Origin: Chromatiaceae bacterium
Lineage (GTDB): Bacteria; Pseudomonadota; Gammaproteobacteria; Chromatiales; Chromatiaceae
DNA: 64,000 nucleotides
Direction of reading: 5' to 3'
Assembly: GCA_026984455.1 (NCBI GenBank)
Contig: JALSSC010000031.1
Span: forward strand, 62,001 to 126,000
The translations under genes were made by a program, and so were the position numbers. The notes under the pieces were generated by a model. The model did no database searches, was not told the origin of the DNA, and was given only the letters and a program-made list of their open reading frames with translations. This document shows, piece after piece, positions 44,094 through 56,468 of this stretch (its first letter is position 1; every line of letters starts with the position of its first letter).

Positions 44094-44556
44094 TTCTACT
44101 TTGTCACATCGGCTTCCCGGGCCGCCGGTAGCCCGTAGCCCGTAGGGCGGGAAAGCGATAGCGCATCCCGCCGTTGCCGCGAAAGGCGCCCGCACCGACC
44201 TGTATCCCGTTTTGTCACATCGGCTTCCCGGGCCGCCGGTAGCCCGTAGGGCGGGAAAGCGATAGCGCATCCCGCCGTTGCCGCGAAAGGCGCCCGCACC
44301 GACCCGTATCTCGTTTTGTCACATCGGCTTCCCGGGCCGCCGGTAGCCCGTAGGGCGGGAAAGCGATAGCGCATCCCGCCGTTGCCGCGAAAGACGCCTG
44401 CGCCGACCCGTATCTCGTTTTGTCACATCGGCTTTCCGGGCCGCCTGCAGGTCGGGTGGGCGTAGCGTAACCCAACGGATCGCATGGGGGGTTCCGGGTA
44501 ATACTGCCGCTCATCCCGACGGCTGCGGAGGCAACCGCTCATGTGACAAAGTAGAA
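44094..44556. repeat. Repeat cluster with 16-bp TIRs and internal ~104-bp tandem repeats
   Basis: Bounded by TTCTACTTTGTCACAT (44094-44109) and its complement ATGTGACAAAGTAGAA (44541-44556). Inside are tandem units starting at about 44100, 44211, 44315 and 44418 (TTTGTCACATCGGCTTYCCGG), most containing a REP-type GTAGGGCGGGAAAGCGATAG. The cluster lies 39 bases before the GTPase gene; an inverted relative lies behind that gene. Confidence 0.8.
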
Positions 44557-44595
44557 GTGATATGGCGTAATCGATACCCCATTCGGACCCGAGAC

Positions 44596-46308
44596 ATGGC
44601 AGAAACCCGCTCCACCCCGTCGCTTTCCCTCCTCGCCGATCGGCTCACGGAGGCCGCCGCCCTGCCCGGCGTCTCGGCGGCGGCCCTGACCGATCTCAGG
44701 GCCAAGTTGACCGGCCACCATTTCCATCTGGTGGTGGCCGGTGAGTTCAAGCGGGGTAAGAGCAGCCTCATCAATGCCCTCCTGGGTGAGGATGTCCTGC
44801 CTACCGGGGTGGTCCCCCTCACCTCGGTGGTCACTCGCCTGGAGTTCGCGGAGACCGTGACCGCGCAGGTACTGTTCGAGAACGGCCAGAGGCGTGACAT
44901 TCCCCTCTCCGCCCTGCCTGACTTCGTCACCGAGAAGGCCAATCCGAGAAACGCCAAGAAGGTGGTGGAAGTGGTGGTGGGCTATCCCGCCGACTGGCTG
45001 CGTGGCGGCTTGCGGCTGGTGGACACCCCAGGGATCGGTTCCATGCACCAACACAATACCGACGTGACCTACCGCTATCTCCCGCAAGCCGATGCGGTGA
45101 TCCTGGTGACGGCCGTGGATCAGCCCATGACCCGGTACGAGTTGGATTTCCTCGAGGACGTCCGCCAATACGCTGGTAAGGTCTTCGTACTCCTGAACAG
45201 GATCGATCTGCTCGATGCGGCCGAGCTGGCGGAGTCCCTGGCCTTTGCCGAGGCCGCCATCCAGGAAAGACTGGGCGGACAGGCGAGGGTCTTCCCGGTC
45301 TCGGCGCGACTGGCCCGTCGAGGCCGGCTTGGGGAGAGCCGGCTGCCGGAGTTCGACGCGGCCCTGCGTCACTTTCTGCAGGCCGAGAGCGGCGAGGTCT
45401 GGGCCGATTCGGTGCGGCGCAACCTCCAGCGTCTGCTGGCGGAGGCCCGGCTGACCGATGAATTGGAACTGAAGGCCTTGACCGCGCCGATCCGGGACCT
45501 GGATGCCAAGCTGGCCGCCTTCGCCGGCAAGAAACAAGAGACCTTGCAGGCCCGCCTGGACTTCGATGCCTTGTTGCAGGCGGATACCGCCCGTCTTCTG
45601 AAAGAACGACTCGAACCCGACCTCGATGCCTTCAAGGCGCGTTTGCTGCCCGATCTGCTGGGTGATCTGGATGCCTGGTATCGCGCATTGAGACCCCAGG
45701 GCAGCAAGATCCTGCAAGAGGGTCTACAGCAGCGCTCAATCGCCGCCGTCCGGAGGGCCTACGACGCCTGGCGGATGGAGGAGGACATGGCCCTGGGGAA
45801 GGAATGCGAGGCCCTGTGCGAACGCTTCTGGATTCGGATCCAGGAGAACGTGGATGAACTCCTGCGCTATTCGGCCGATCTCTTCGAGATACCCTATGTC
45901 ACCGAGATGGCCCGCTCCCTCTGGCAGACCCAGGCCGGCTTCTACTACAAGTTCTGGGAAGAACCCCCGGCCCTGTTCACTCTCACCAATGGCTTCATTC
46001 GCCTCTTGCCCGGCTTCATCGGCCACCGCCTGTTGTTGCGCCAGGCGCAACGGCGCATGGCCGAATTGGTGGATATGCAGGGTGGACGCCTGCGCCACGA
46101 TTTCGCCCAACGCATCCACCAGGGGGTGGAGGTCTTTGGAAACGACATGCAAAGGCGTCTTCAGGAGACCTTGGCCGGTATCGAGGCCGCCCTGACCCAA
46201 GGCCGCAGTCTGCGCGACCAGGGCGAGGCACAGACCTCGGCCCGGATAGCGGAGCTGGAGCAGGCCCTGAAAGACATCGATGTGCTCGAGGCCCGGCTGG
46301 CCCCCTGA
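44596..46308 (+). CDS. Dynamin-family large GTPase
   Basis: 570 aa. GTPase motifs: G1 GEFKRGKSSLINALLG, G2 Thr in PLTSVVTRLEF, G3 DTPGIGS, G4 LNRIDLLD. A long helical stalk region follows, with a hydrophobic paddle-like stretch near FIRLLPGFIGHRLLLR (~residues 470-490), as in bacterial dynamin-like proteins that bind membranes; some relatives act in anti-phage or stress responses. ATG 44596 used. It stands alone, flanked on both sides by repeat clusters in inverted orientation, so it may be a mobile or invertible cassette. Confidence 0.82.
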   Translation: MAETRSTPSLSLLADRLTEAAALPGVSAAALTDLRAKLTGHHFHLVVAGEFKRGKSSLINALLGEDVLPTGVVPLTSVVTRLEFAETVTAQVLFENGQRRDIPLSALPDFVTEKANPRNAKKVVEVVVGYPADWLRGGLRLVDTPGIGSMHQHNTDVTYRYLPQADAVILVTAVDQPMTRYELDFLEDVRQYAGKVFVLLNRIDLLDAAELAESLAFAEAAIQERLGGQARVFPVSARLARRGRLGESRLPEFDAALRHFLQAESGEVWADSVRRNLQRLLAEARLTDELELKALTAPIRDLDAKLAAFAGKKQETLQARLDFDALLQADTARLLKERLEPDLDAFKARLLPDLLGDLDAWYRALRPQGSKILQEGLQQRSIAAVRRAYDAWRMEEDMALGKECEALCERFWIRIQENVDELLRYSADLFEIPYVTEMARSLWQTQAGFYYKFWEEPPALFTLTNGFIRLLPGFIGHRLLLRQAQRRMAELVDMQGGRLRHDFAQRIHQGVEVFGNDMQRRLQETLAGIEAALTQGRSLRDQGEAQTSARIAELEQALKDIDVLEARLAP

Positions 46309-46414
46309 GCAAGAAAGATGATGGGCACGCTAGCCGCCCCTACAATGAAATCCAGCCCGTAGGATGGGCAAGGCGCAGCGTGCCCATCAGCTAGCCCGAA
46401 TATTGCACCAAGGC

Positions 46415-46509
46415 GCCAGCGGGCGGGGAAAAAGTGCTTTCATGACCAATCGTTACGTTCATTTTCAAGCGATTTTGCGGGAGTACACTTTCTCCCTCCG
46501 CCCGCTGGC
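46415..46509. mobile_element. Short element with 12-bp inverted ends (MITE-like)
   Basis: GCCAGCGGGCGG at 46415-46426 and CCGCCCGCTGGC at 46498-46509 are perfect inverted repeats enclosing an AT-rich 71-base core. It looks like an internally deleted insertion sequence. A REP hairpin (GTAGGATGGGCAAGGCGCAG) lies just upstream at about 46361. Confidence 0.5.
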
Positions 46510-46515
46510 TACTAC

Positions 46516-46933
46516 TTCTACTTTGTCACATGAGCGGTTGCCTCCGCGGCCGTCGGGATGAGCGGCTGCATCACCGAACCCCCCATGTGATCCGTTGGGT
46601 TACGCTACGCCCACCCGACCTGCAGGCGGCCCGGGAAGCCACTGTGACAAAACGAGATACGGGTCGGCGCAGGCGTCTTTCGCGGCAACGGCGGGATGCG
46701 CTATCGCTTTCCCGCCCTACGGGCTTCTACTTTGTCACATGAGCGGTTGCCTCCGCGGCCGTCGGGATGAGCGGCTGCATCACCGAACCCCCCATGTGAT
46801 CCGTTGGGTTACGCTACGCCCACCCGACCTACAGGCGGCCCGGGAAGCCACTGTGACAAAACGGGATTCAGGTCGGCGCAGGCGTCTTTCGCGGCAACGG
46901 CGGGATGCGCTATCGCTTTCCCGCCCTACGGGC
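46516..46933. repeat. Two direct ~209-bp repeats, inverted relative to the 44.1-44.6 kb cluster
   Basis: Units at 46516-46724 and 46725-46933 both begin TTCTACTTTGTCACATGAGC and end in the REP sequence GCTATCGCTTTCCCGCCCTA. They match, in reverse orientation, the right part of the cluster at 44094-44556, so the dynamin-like gene is bracketed by inverted homologous DNA. Confidence 0.82.
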
Positions 46934-46951
46934 TGCCGATCGGTCGGTGGA

Positions 46952-50018
<3,067 letters not shown>

Positions 50019-53000
50019 CTATACCGCCGCCATTTCCAGCGCTTCGTCCACGTCCACCGAGACCAGCCGCGAGACCCCGGGCTCGTGCATGGTGACGCCC
50101 ATGAGCTGGTCCGCGAGTTCCATGGTGACCTTGTTGTGGGTGATGAAGATGAACTGAATCTGCCCGGACATGGATCTCACCAGTTCGCAGAAGCGTCCGA
50201 CGTTGGCGTCGTCCAGGGGGGCGTCCACCTCGTCGAGCATACAGAAGGGGGCCGGGTTGAGCTGAAAGATGGAGAATACCAGGGCCACCGCGGTGAGGGC
50301 CTTCTCGCCCCCGGAGAGGAGGTGGATGCTGGCGTTGCGCTTGCCCGGCGGGCGCGCCATGACCGTCACCCCGGTGTCGAGGAGGTCCTCGCCGGTGAGT
50401 TCCAGGTAGGCGTGGCCGCCACCGAAGAGGCGCGGAAACAGGGACTGGAGGCCGGCGTTGACCCGCTCGAAGGTCACCTTGAAGCGCGTCCGTGTCTCGC
50501 GGTCGATCTTGTGGATGGCCTCTTCCAGGGTGGCCAGGGAGGCGCTGATGTCGGCATGTTGATCGTCCAGATAGCGCTTGCGTTCGCTCTCTTCCCGGAA
50601 CTCGTCGATGGCGGCGAGGTTGATGTTGCCCAGGCGTTCGATACGCCGCCCCAGGTCCCCGAGGCGGGCGTCCCATGCCCCCGGGTCGGCATCGGCGGGG
50701 AGGGCCTGGAGCAGGGCGGGGCGCTCGAAACCGGTCTCCTTCAGCCGCTCTTCCAGGCCGCGTGCGGCCACCAGGACCTCCTGACGCCCAAGGCGCGCCC
50801 GCTCCAGGGCCTCGCGTCGGACCTCCACCTCGCGTTCGGCCTGAAGGCGCTCCTGGTCCAGTTCACGCAGGCGCTGTTGCAGGGCCTCCAGGCGGTCGCG
50901 GGCAGCGGCCAGGGCGGCCTCCAGGTGCAGGCGACGCCCGAGCTGGGTCTCCAGCGCGGTCTCCATCTCCGCCACCGGGGCCTGCTCGCGCCCGGCGTCG
51001 GCCACACACTCGGCGCGGCGGGCCTGTAACTGGCGGCGGCGTTCCTCCACCCGTTGCAGGGCCGCCACCAGGGCCTCCCGCTCCGTATGCAGGCCGTGGA
51101 CCTGCAGGGCCAGGTCGTGGGCCTGCTCGCCCAGGACCCGGACGCGGGTGCGGGCCTCCTCCAGGGCCTCGCGCAGGCCCTGGCGTTCGGCCGCCAGGGT
51201 ATCGCGGCGCTCGCCCAGGCGCTCCACCACCTCGAGGGCCCGGTGCAGGCGCGCGCGGCTCTCCTCCAGGGCCTCCCGCGTCTGCTCGCGCTCGGCGGCC
51301 AGCTCGGCGCGCTCCAGGTCGATCTCCTGGCGCCGGCCACGCAGGTGGGCGAGGCGGTTGGCCTTGCTCTCCAGCTCCGCGCGCACCCGCGCCAGGGCGC
51401 GATCCAGTTCACGTTGCTCCGCGCGCAGGCGCTCGCGTTCCGTATCCAGGGCCTCCAGGGCCTCGTGCCCCTGGAGCAGTTCCTCCTCCCAGGCCTCCAG
51501 ACGCGCCCCGTCTTCCTCCAGGCGGGCCAGGAGTTCACGCATCTCGGCGGCGCGTTCCAGGACCCCGGCGGCGCTGTGGCGCTCCCCGGGGACATGGGTC
51601 CAGTGGCGGCCGAGCCAGAGGCCCTCGGGGGTGACGACGGACTCCCCCGCGGCCAGGCCGTCGCGGGCCGCCAGGGCGGCCTCCGGATCGGCGGCGCAAC
51701 GCACCCCCCGCAGCAGGCCCGCCAGCCCGGGCCTGCGCACCTCGGCGGCGAGGCTGCCGGCCGGGGCGGCCTCGGGGTCCGCGGCGATCAGATCCAGGGG
51801 GCCTTCCTCCAGGTCGGTCAGGGCGCGGCCGGGGTCCTCCACCAGCAGGGCCTGGAGGCGTTCCCCCAACACCACCTCCAGGGCCCGCCGCCAGCGCGGC
51901 CCGACCTCCAGCACCTCGCCCAGGCGCGGGGCCCCGGCCAGGCCCCGGGCCTCCAGCCAGGCGGCCACGCCCTCGCCCTGCGGCGCCAAGGCGGCCTGTT
52001 GCAGGGCCTCCAGGGAGGCCAGGCGGCCCTTGTCGGCGTGCAGGGCCTCGCGCAGGCGGTCGCGGCGACGCTGGAGGTCGGCCACCGCCTCCCGGCGCCC
52101 ACCCAGGGCCTCTTCGCCCTCCGCCAGGGCCTCCAGGAGCGCCTGCTCGCGTTCGAGCAGGATCTCCTTCTCCTCGGCCAGGCGCGTCAGGTCCTCCTCC
52201 AGGCGCGGGTCGCCGAGGCGCGCCGCCTCCTCGTCCAGGCGCGCCTCGCGCCGGGCCAGGCGTTGCAGGTCCTGTTCCAGGTGATCGATACGCGCCCGCT
52301 CCACCTGGGCCTGCTGACCCGGCCCGGCCGACTCCCGGGCGAGGGCCTCCCAGGCCTCCTGCCAGGCCTGCATCCCGGCCTCGGCGGCCTCCTGGGCCGC
52401 CCGCCGCGCCGCCTCCTCCACACGCGCGGCCTCCAGACGCGGCGCCAGTTCGTCCAGGGTCTCTTCGAGCACCCGCAGGCGACCCTGGTCACGCTCGTAC
52501 CGGCGTTCCAATTCCTCCGACTCCCGGGCGATCCCGGCCAGGGTCCGCTCATGGCGATGCCTGGCCTCGCGGGCGTATTGCAAGGCCTGCTCCAGGCGCG
52601 AGATCTCGGCGCCGACGGCATAGAAATCGCCCTGCACCCGATTGAGTTCCTCGCCGGCCTCGATCTCGGACTCGCGCACCCGCTCCATTTCGCTCTCCAG
52701 ACGACGCTGGCCGGCCACCGCCTCCTCCACCCCGGTCTCCAGCCCGGCCAGGGCGCGGTCACGGGCCTCCAGGTCGGCCTGCATGGCCTGCCAGCGCAGG
52801 GCCAGGCGTTCGGCCTCCAGGCGTTTCTGCTCGGCGCGCAGGCGCCTGTAACGCTCGGCCGCGGTGGCCTGGCGCTCCAGGCGCTGGACCCGCCGCCCCA
52901 CCTCCTCGCGCAGATCCTCCAGGCGCTCCAGGTTCTCGCGGGTGTGGCGGATGCGGTTCTCGGTCTCCCGCCGGCGTTCCTTGTACTTGGAGATCCCCGC

Positions 53001-53501
53001 GGCCTCCTCCAGGAACTGGCGGAGTTCCTCGGGGCGGGCCTCGATCAGGCGCGAGATGGTGCCCTGCTCGATGATGGAATAGCTGCGCGGCCCCAGGCCG
53101 GTCCCCAGGAAGAGATCGGTGATGTCCCGCCGGCGGCAGCGGGCGCCGTTGAGATGATATTGGGACTGGCCGTCACGGGAGAGCACGCGCTTCACCGCGA
53201 TCTGGCCGAAGCGCGCATACCGGCCGCCGGCGCTGCCGTCGCTGTTGTCGAACAGGAGTTCGATGCTGGCCGTGCCCACCGGTTTGCGGCTGGTGGAGCC
53301 GTTGAAGATGACATCGGCCATGGACTCGCCACGCAGCATCTTGGCGGAACTCTCGCCCATCACCCAACGCACCGCGTCGATGGTGTTGGACTTGCCGCAG
53401 CCGTTGGGGCCGACGATGGCCACCAGGTTGCTGGGCAGGTGGATCACCGTGGGATCGACGAAGGACTTGAAACCGGCGAGCTTGATCTTCTCCAGGCGCA
53501 T
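50019..53501 (-). CDS. smc: Chromosome segregation protein SMC
   Basis: Condensin-like ATPase, 1160 aa. Walker A GPNGCGKSN near residue 32, long coiled coils, hinge (~515-660), then signature LLSGGEKALTAVALVFSIF and Walker B/D-loop MLDEVDAPLDDANV at the C terminus. ATG 53501 gives the invariant start MRLEKIKLAGFKSFVD; the frame stays open upstream but that part is not SMC. Gamma lineages with SMC rather than MukB fit the sulfur-oxidizer inference. Confidence 0.97.
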   Translation of the reverse strand: MRLEKIKLAGFKSFVDPTVIHLPSNLVAIVGPNGCGKSNTIDAVRWVMGESSAKMLRGESMADVIFNGSTSRKPVGTASIELLFDNSDGSAGGRYARFGQIAVKRVLSRDGQSQYHLNGARCRRRDITDLFLGTGLGPRSYSIIEQGTISRLIEARPEELRQFLEEAAGISKYKERRRETENRIRHTRENLERLEDLREEVGRRVQRLERQATAAERYRRLRAEQKRLEAERLALRWQAMQADLEARDRALAGLETGVEEAVAGQRRLESEMERVRESEIEAGEELNRVQGDFYAVGAEISRLEQALQYAREARHRHERTLAGIARESEELERRYERDQGRLRVLEETLDELAPRLEAARVEEAARRAAQEAAEAGMQAWQEAWEALARESAGPGQQAQVERARIDHLEQDLQRLARREARLDEEAARLGDPRLEEDLTRLAEEKEILLEREQALLEALAEGEEALGGRREAVADLQRRRDRLREALHADKGRLASLEALQQAALAPQGEGVAAWLEARGLAGAPRLGEVLEVGPRWRRALEVVLGERLQALLVEDPGRALTDLEEGPLDLIAADPEAAPAGSLAAEVRRPGLAGLLRGVRCAADPEAALAARDGLAAGESVVTPEGLWLGRHWTHVPGERHSAAGVLERAAEMRELLARLEEDGARLEAWEEELLQGHEALEALDTERERLRAEQRELDRALARVRAELESKANRLAHLRGRRQEIDLERAELAAEREQTREALEESRARLHRALEVVERLGERRDTLAAERQGLREALEEARTRVRVLGEQAHDLALQVHGLHTEREALVAALQRVEERRRQLQARRAECVADAGREQAPVAEMETALETQLGRRLHLEAALAAARDRLEALQQRLRELDQERLQAEREVEVRREALERARLGRQEVLVAARGLEERLKETGFERPALLQALPADADPGAWDARLGDLGRRIERLGNINLAAIDEFREESERKRYLDDQHADISASLATLEEAIHKIDRETRTRFKVTFERVNAGLQSLFPRLFGGGHAYLELTGEDLLDTGVTVMARPPGKRNASIHLLSGGEKALTAVALVFSIFQLNPAPFCMLDEVDAPLDDANVGRFCELVRSMSGQIQFIFITHNKVTMELADQLMGVTMHEPGVSRLVSVDVDEALEMAAV

Positions 53502-53649
53502 GGGGCGCAAAGATACCCGAATGGGGGGGAAATCCAAGGGGTTCACCCGCAGCGGGAGAGACGCGGTGCCAGGCCAGTGGCAATGAATTCTGCTCTCCAG
53601 GCAAGGCGCGCTCCTGCTCTGGGAGGGGGGCGGAAGGGTCCTTCCCTGG

Positions 53650-53945
53650 ACCCGTCCGACCGCGGAAAACGTCGGACCGCCACCCCCCCCCCAAAAAAAA
53701 AGCAGCGTCAGGGCGGTCGGAGGCTCCGGTACCGTCGATCCGCTCACCACATCAGCGGGCGGGGCCAGGCTGATGTCGGCGAAGTTCTGCGTCCCCGATG
53801 GATCGCGGGGTGACCTCGCCGCTCACCAGTCCCAGGCCGGAGGTGTCCAGACCCACCGGCAGCGGTTCGGCGTCGGCCCGGCGGCCAGGGCCGCTGAGGG
53901 CGTCATTGATGACGGCGACCGGGGGGTCTTGTCGGCGATGGCAAT
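53650..53945 (-). pseudogene. Possible decayed PEP-CTERM/exosortase-target gene
   Basis: On the minus strand one frame reads DALSGPGRRADAEPLPVGLD then TSGLGLVSGEVTPRSIGDAE; after a frame change it continues FADISLAPPADVVSGSTVPE and PPTALTLLFFW. The VPEP plus hydrophobic end resembles a PEP-CTERM sorting signal. The hydrophobic part is broken by a homopolymer (nine A at 53693-53701 next to ten C at 53683-53692 on the plus strand). Could be chance; a frameshift or a tract-length error is implied. The remainder of 53502-54135 holds no gene that I can see. Confidence 0.35.
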
Positions 53946-54135
53946 ATTGCGGGGCTTGACAACGGCCGAGTTTCGATTACAGCTATACCGGGGTCGGGAT
54001 GGGCTGGCGGTGGAGCGGGGTCGACGTGAAGGTGGCGCCGCAATAGCCGTCCCGTCACACGGGAACATTCGCATCCCTCGATCCCATACGGCACTGCCCT
54101 TGGCCGTCCCATCCACCACCCACAGGTATCCGCCC

Positions 54136-55173
54136 ATGGAAAGACGCCCCCTCGGCCGCAGCGGCATCCAGGTCAGCCGCCTTTGCCTCGGCACCATGAC
54201 CTTCGGCGAGCAGAACGACGAACGCCAGGCCCACGCCCAACTCGATCTGGCCCTGGAGCGGGGCCTGAATTTCATCGACACCGCGGAGATCTATCCGGTG
54301 CCCCCACGGGCCGAGACCCAGGGCCTCACCGAGACCTATATCGGCACCTGGCTCGCCCGGCGCAAGTGCCGTGGAGAGGTGGTGCTGGCCACCAAGGTGG
54401 CCGGCCCCGCGGACTGGCTGCCGTACCTGCGTAGCGGACCGCGGTTGGTGCGGGCGCACCTGGAGCAGGCCCTGGAACAGAGCCTGCAGCGGCTCCAGAC
54501 CGACTACGTGGACCTCTACCAGGTCCACTGGCCGGCGCGCCCCACCAACTATTTCGGCCGGCTCGGTTACCCCTGGGCGGAAGAGGCCGACGCCACTCCC
54601 ATCCACGAGACCCTGGAGGTCCTCGACGGCTTTGTTCAATCCGGACGGGTGCGGGCCATCGGGGTCTCAAACGAGACCCCCTGGGGCCTGGGCGAATACC
54701 TCCGCCTCGCCCGGGAGCACGGCCTCGCCCGGGTGGTGAGCATCCAGAACCCCTACAATCTGCTCAACCGCAGCTTCGAGGTGGGCCTCGCCGAGTTCAG
54801 CCGGCGCGAGGATGTCGGCCTGCTCGCCTACTCCCCGCTGGCCTTCGGGGTCCTCTCGGGGAAATACCTTCGCGGCGCCCGGCCCGAGGGGGCCCGCCTT
54901 ACCCTGTTCAGCCGCTTCGACCGCTATTCCAACCCCGAGGCGGAACGCGCCGCCGAGGCCTATTGCCGCCTCGCCCGCGCCGCGGGCCTGTCCCCGGCGC
55001 AGATGGCCCTGGCCTATGTCACCAGCCGCCCCTTCGTCACCGCCAACATCATCGGCGCCACCACCCTCGAACAACTGGACGAGGACCTGGGTGCCGCCGA
55101 CCTGCGGCTCCCGCCCGAGGTCATGGAGGCCATCGAGGCCATCCACCGGCAGCAACCGAACCCGGCCCCCTGA
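54136..55173 (+). CDS. Aldo/keto reductase (Tas-like)
   Basis: NADPH-dependent oxidoreductase of the AKR family, 345 aa. Beta-barrel motifs: LGTMTFGEQND, NFIDTAEIYPVPPRAETQG (catalytic Asp-Tyr region), VLATKVAGP (Lys), DLYQVHWPARPTNYFGRLGY (His) and the cofactor-binding C terminus TANIIGATTLEQLDEDL. Closest in feel to E. coli Tas. ATG 54136 used; the frame is open upstream without similarity. Substrate unknown. Confidence 0.9.
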   Translation: MERRPLGRSGIQVSRLCLGTMTFGEQNDERQAHAQLDLALERGLNFIDTAEIYPVPPRAETQGLTETYIGTWLARRKCRGEVVLATKVAGPADWLPYLRSGPRLVRAHLEQALEQSLQRLQTDYVDLYQVHWPARPTNYFGRLGYPWAEEADATPIHETLEVLDGFVQSGRVRAIGVSNETPWGLGEYLRLAREHGLARVVSIQNPYNLLNRSFEVGLAEFSRREDVGLLAYSPLAFGVLSGKYLRGARPEGARLTLFSRFDRYSNPEAERAAEAYCRLARAAGLSPAQMALAYVTSRPFVTANIIGATTLEQLDEDLGAADLRLPPEVMEAIEAIHRQQPNPAP

Positions 55174-55392
55174 GGCCGAACCCGGCCCCATGCCGATTGG
55201 ATGTTGAATGGGCGTGTCGGCCCGACCTCGCCGTGAAAAGCGCCGGGGATGGACAGGCTGCCCCCAGGTCGAAGAGCGGGGTCCCCGCGGTGGGATCGAG
55301 GTCGCGCGGGATCTCCGGATCGCTCTCGGACAGATCCGGTGGGCCGACTGGCCGTCCTGCCTCCCTGGACCATAGCGCCCAGACATGTGCGG
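55174..55392. other. Gene-free gap
   Basis: 219 bases between the reductase and the MITE-like element. One minus-strand frame (PDLSESDPEIPRDLDPTAG) looks faintly protein-like but is not sustained, so decayed coding is possible. Nothing certain. Confidence 0.25.
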
Positions 55393-55610
55393 GGTATACC
55401 CGTCGCCCGTGGATATTTCGCTACTGCGGCCGCCCCTCGCATCCCTGGGCCGTGTTGCGCAAGCTCGCCATGGTCCCCGCCATGACTCGTTTCCGCCCGC
55501 CTGCGGAAGGCAGGGCCGTGCCTTGCCCAGGGGCACGAGGAACGCCCTCGAAAAACGAGGGGTGGCACAGGGACGTGCCGTTTACGGACCTCACGAGCGA
55601 CGGGTATATA
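55393..55610. mobile_element. MITE-like element, copy 3
   Basis: Ends GGTATACCCGTCGCCCGTGG (left) and CACGAGCGACGGGTATATA (right, 55592-55610). The interior shares CCTTGCCCAGGGGCACGAGG and CACGAGGAACGCCCTCGAAA segments with the other copies, but is partly rearranged. The right end leaves a TATACT box (55607-55612) 40 bases upstream of the SIMPL gene. Confidence 0.75.
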
Positions 55611-55651
55611 CTCCATACCCCTTACTCATCGCCCCCCAAGGAGGTTTCCCC

Positions 55652-56332
55652 GTGCGTCTCTCACTGCTCTTGCTCCTTCCCCTGCTGCTCTCCCCTTGGG
55701 TCCAGGCGGCGGAGGATGCCCAGACCTACGACCGCATCACCTTGTCCGCCCGCGCCGGCGCGGAGGTGGCCAACGACCTGCTCAGCGCGGTGCTCTACGT
55801 GCAACGCGAAGGGACCCGGCCCGCGGATCTGGCACGAGAGGTGAACCAGGCCGTGGCCTGGGGGGTGGAGCGGGCGAAGAAGGTGCGCGGTCTGACCGTG
55901 CGCACGCTCGACTATCAGACGACCCCGCTGTACAAGGACCGCGCCCTGGTGGGCTGGCGGGTGCGTCAGTCCCTGCGCCTGGAGAGCGGCGACTCGGCGG
56001 CCCTGAGTGAACTCATCGGGGTCCTTCAGGAGCGGCTGGCGGTGGCCTCGGTGGGCTATCGCCTGTCGCCGGCCCAGCGCGAACGGGCGGAGAACCGCCT
56101 CATCGGCGAGGCCCTGGAGGCCTTCAAACAGCGTGCGCGCCTGGTGACCAAGGCCCTGGGGAGGAAGGACTACCGCATCGTCAAGCTGGACCTGTCCACC
56201 TCGGGGGGTACACCCCGTCCCTTCGTGCGTACTATGCGGATGGAGGCGGCGGCGCCCGCGCCGGTACTGGAGGCGGGCAAGGGCCACGTGGAGGTGAGGG
56301 TCTCGGGGACCATCGAGTTGCGCCTGCCCTGA
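55652..56332 (+). CDS. SIMPL-domain (DUF541) exported protein
   Basis: 226 aa with signal peptide (RLSLLLLLPLLLSPWVQA) and a SIMPL/DUF541 domain: YDRITLSARAGAEVANDLLS, LDYQTTPLYKDRALVGWRV and the C-terminal VEVRVSGTIELRLP. Function in periplasm unknown; family members are linked to oxidative stress. GTG start with AAGGAGG 7 bases upstream. The promoter may derive from the adjacent MITE end. Confidence 0.82.
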   Translation: MRLSLLLLLPLLLSPWVQAAEDAQTYDRITLSARAGAEVANDLLSAVLYVQREGTRPADLAREVNQAVAWGVERAKKVRGLTVRTLDYQTTPLYKDRALVGWRVRQSLRLESGDSAALSELIGVLQERLAVASVGYRLSPAQRERAENRLIGEALEAFKQRARLVTKALGRKDYRIVKLDLSTSGGTPRPFVRTMRMEAAAPAPVLEAGKGHVEVRVSGTIELRLP

Positions 56333-56430
56333 TCCCGGGCGGCAGCGCCCGCCTTGCCCAAGGGGGTCGGCCGGGAGGGCGGTGGGAGCGGAGGCCCGCC
56401 CGCCGGGTCCGCCCGGGGCTCGGCGGGGTA

Positions 56431-56436
56431 TATAAT
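56431..56436 (+). promoter_or_regulatory. Candidate -10 box for the gsp operon
   Basis: TATAAT inside GGGGTATATAATGCCG, 33 bases before the gspE ATG. No convincing -35 is seen 17 bases upstream. Confidence 0.4.
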
Positions 56437-56468
56437 GCCGTTTTGCTCCCTTACCCGCCTCTTTCCTA

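Noticed and set aside
51054-53813. A 919-codon plus-strand frame opposite smc, with Leu/Gly/Gln-rich content
   Set aside because: Antisense shadow of the GC-rich smc gene; no domains, and the smc frame is fully supported. Similar shadows lie opposite qmoB, qmoA, ligA, csm1 and gspE.
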